Shown here: positions 63,401 through 64,000 of the stretch, in pieces | Position numbering within the stretch: position 1 is the first letter of the stretch | Layout: every line of letters begins with the position of its first letter | DNA from: Dipylidium caninum | Lineage: Eukaryota > Platyhelminthes > Cestoda > Cyclophyllidea > Dipylidiidae | Reading direction: 5' to 3' | DNA length: 64,000 nucleotides | Assembly: GCA_017562135.1 (NCBI GenBank) | Contig: QEYB01000461.1 | Span: forward strand, 177,829 to 241,828 | Notes under the pieces: model-generated | Databases searched by the model: none | Told to the model about the DNA's origin: nothing | Seen by the model: only the letters and a program-made list of their open reading frames with translations | Translations under genes and position numbers: made by a program

Positions 63401-64000
63401 CCGCTACGTTTCGGCACACGCCACCTCATGTCAAAACAGTCCTCCCGTGGCCTCACCATGGCTTTGCCTCTTCTTTCTGCTATGGGACATCACCTTCTCC
63501 CTTGAACTCTCGTTCTCCAACTCATCACGTCCCCTCAATTCTGGACCGCGCAGTCTCGCGTCCTGACCGAACAACCGTAGCGGTGGTCCCTTGTAAAGAG
63601 AAGGAGGCGGTGGTTTTGTGTGCCCAATGGGCTTTCTTTGTCTTGTAAGGCCACAGATTCACCGTTGTCTTTGTCAAAGTGGAAGCATAACCAAAGGAGA
63701 AGTTGAAAAAGACACATTAGATGGTGGGAAAAGTAGGAATGAGGCGATTCCATATCATGCTAAACCGTTTGTTGTTCGCGGTGTTGTTGTTGTTGTTGTT
63801 GGGCCATGAATGGCAAGACCTTCCACCAGAAGGATCATGAAACCCTCGGGTGGTTCCTTGCTCCCTTCGCCAAAGACCGCACTTTGTGCCCTAGATGAAA
63901 ATACTCATTTTGCCGACTCTCATCGTAAAATCTCCATGGTGCCACGCCTTTATCTGTAAGCTGCCACAGGTGAAGGGACGATCTCAAGACCTCTCAACCC
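60463..64000. repeat. Right copy of the large inverted pair (runs off the window)
   Basis: The interval matches the reverse complement of 47520-50645 end to end. It keeps the roughly 400 bp between the two (GT)n tracts that the left copy lacks. Compared base by base over 61740-62110, differences are almost all single-base insertions or deletions and very few are substitutions. Confidence 0.8.
61795..62100 (+). mobile_element. Mariner N-terminal relic, inverted counterpart of 49430-49715
   Basis: The + strand has AADEVVRSH, then by frameshift FKRNSTSHKCH, matching the minus-strand AADEAGSR...NEIQQAINAIK frame at 49.5 kb. Indels break the frame about every 30-40 bases. Confidence 0.5.

Overview
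The window is animal nuclear DNA. Coding sequence is split into short exons by GT..AG introns of about 70 bp to 2.7 kb. There are no operons or ribosome binding sites, microsatellites are frequent, and broken mariner-type transposons are abundant. The short introns, and an ORF that seems to need a start codon supplied by a trans-spliced leader, point to a flatworm, possibly a tapeworm. That taxonomic guess is an inference and is not proven by any marker gene here.

From 1 to about 29.7 kb the DNA is mostly unique and holds all the well-supported genes, all on the + strand. A gene of unknown function starts at 4939 and has at least three exons. A six-exon gene at 6482-10903 encodes a 463-residue protein that I read as an NCOA4-like (ferritinophagy receptor) protein: an N-terminal coiled coil, repeated Trp-Leu motifs, a cysteine patch, and a WLLK / LYRSP C-terminal region. 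A BUD23-like methyltransferase domain lies in one exon at 12135-12923. A two-exon coiled-coil protein of 266 residues lies at 18798-22280 with a 2.7 kb intron. One isolated exon (2138-2202) suggests another gene near the left edge. The rest (12.96-18.65 kb and 22.3-29.7 kb) shows no gene I can support.

From about 29.7 kb to the end the window is a transposon graveyard. At least twelve mariner-family relics lie on both strands, with a LINE RNase H fragment and a probable Merlin relic. Several mariners are embedded in a larger repeated unit: a non-coding leader (here called block X) of about 1.5 kb carrying (AGG)n and two (GT)n tracts, followed by the mariner ORF. Copies of this unit form three long inverted pairs: 36878-37845 with 50160-51138, 37880-39280 with 40590-41990, and 47520-50645 with 60463-64000. 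The last pair differs almost only by single-base insertions and deletions, which raises the question of assembly or read error. A small two-exon ORF at 57989-58452 lies inside this region and is not recognised.

The genes do not form an obvious pathway. The main items for follow-up are the NCOA4-like gene, the BUD23-like exon without an AUG, and the composite X-mariner unit with its palindromic arrangement.
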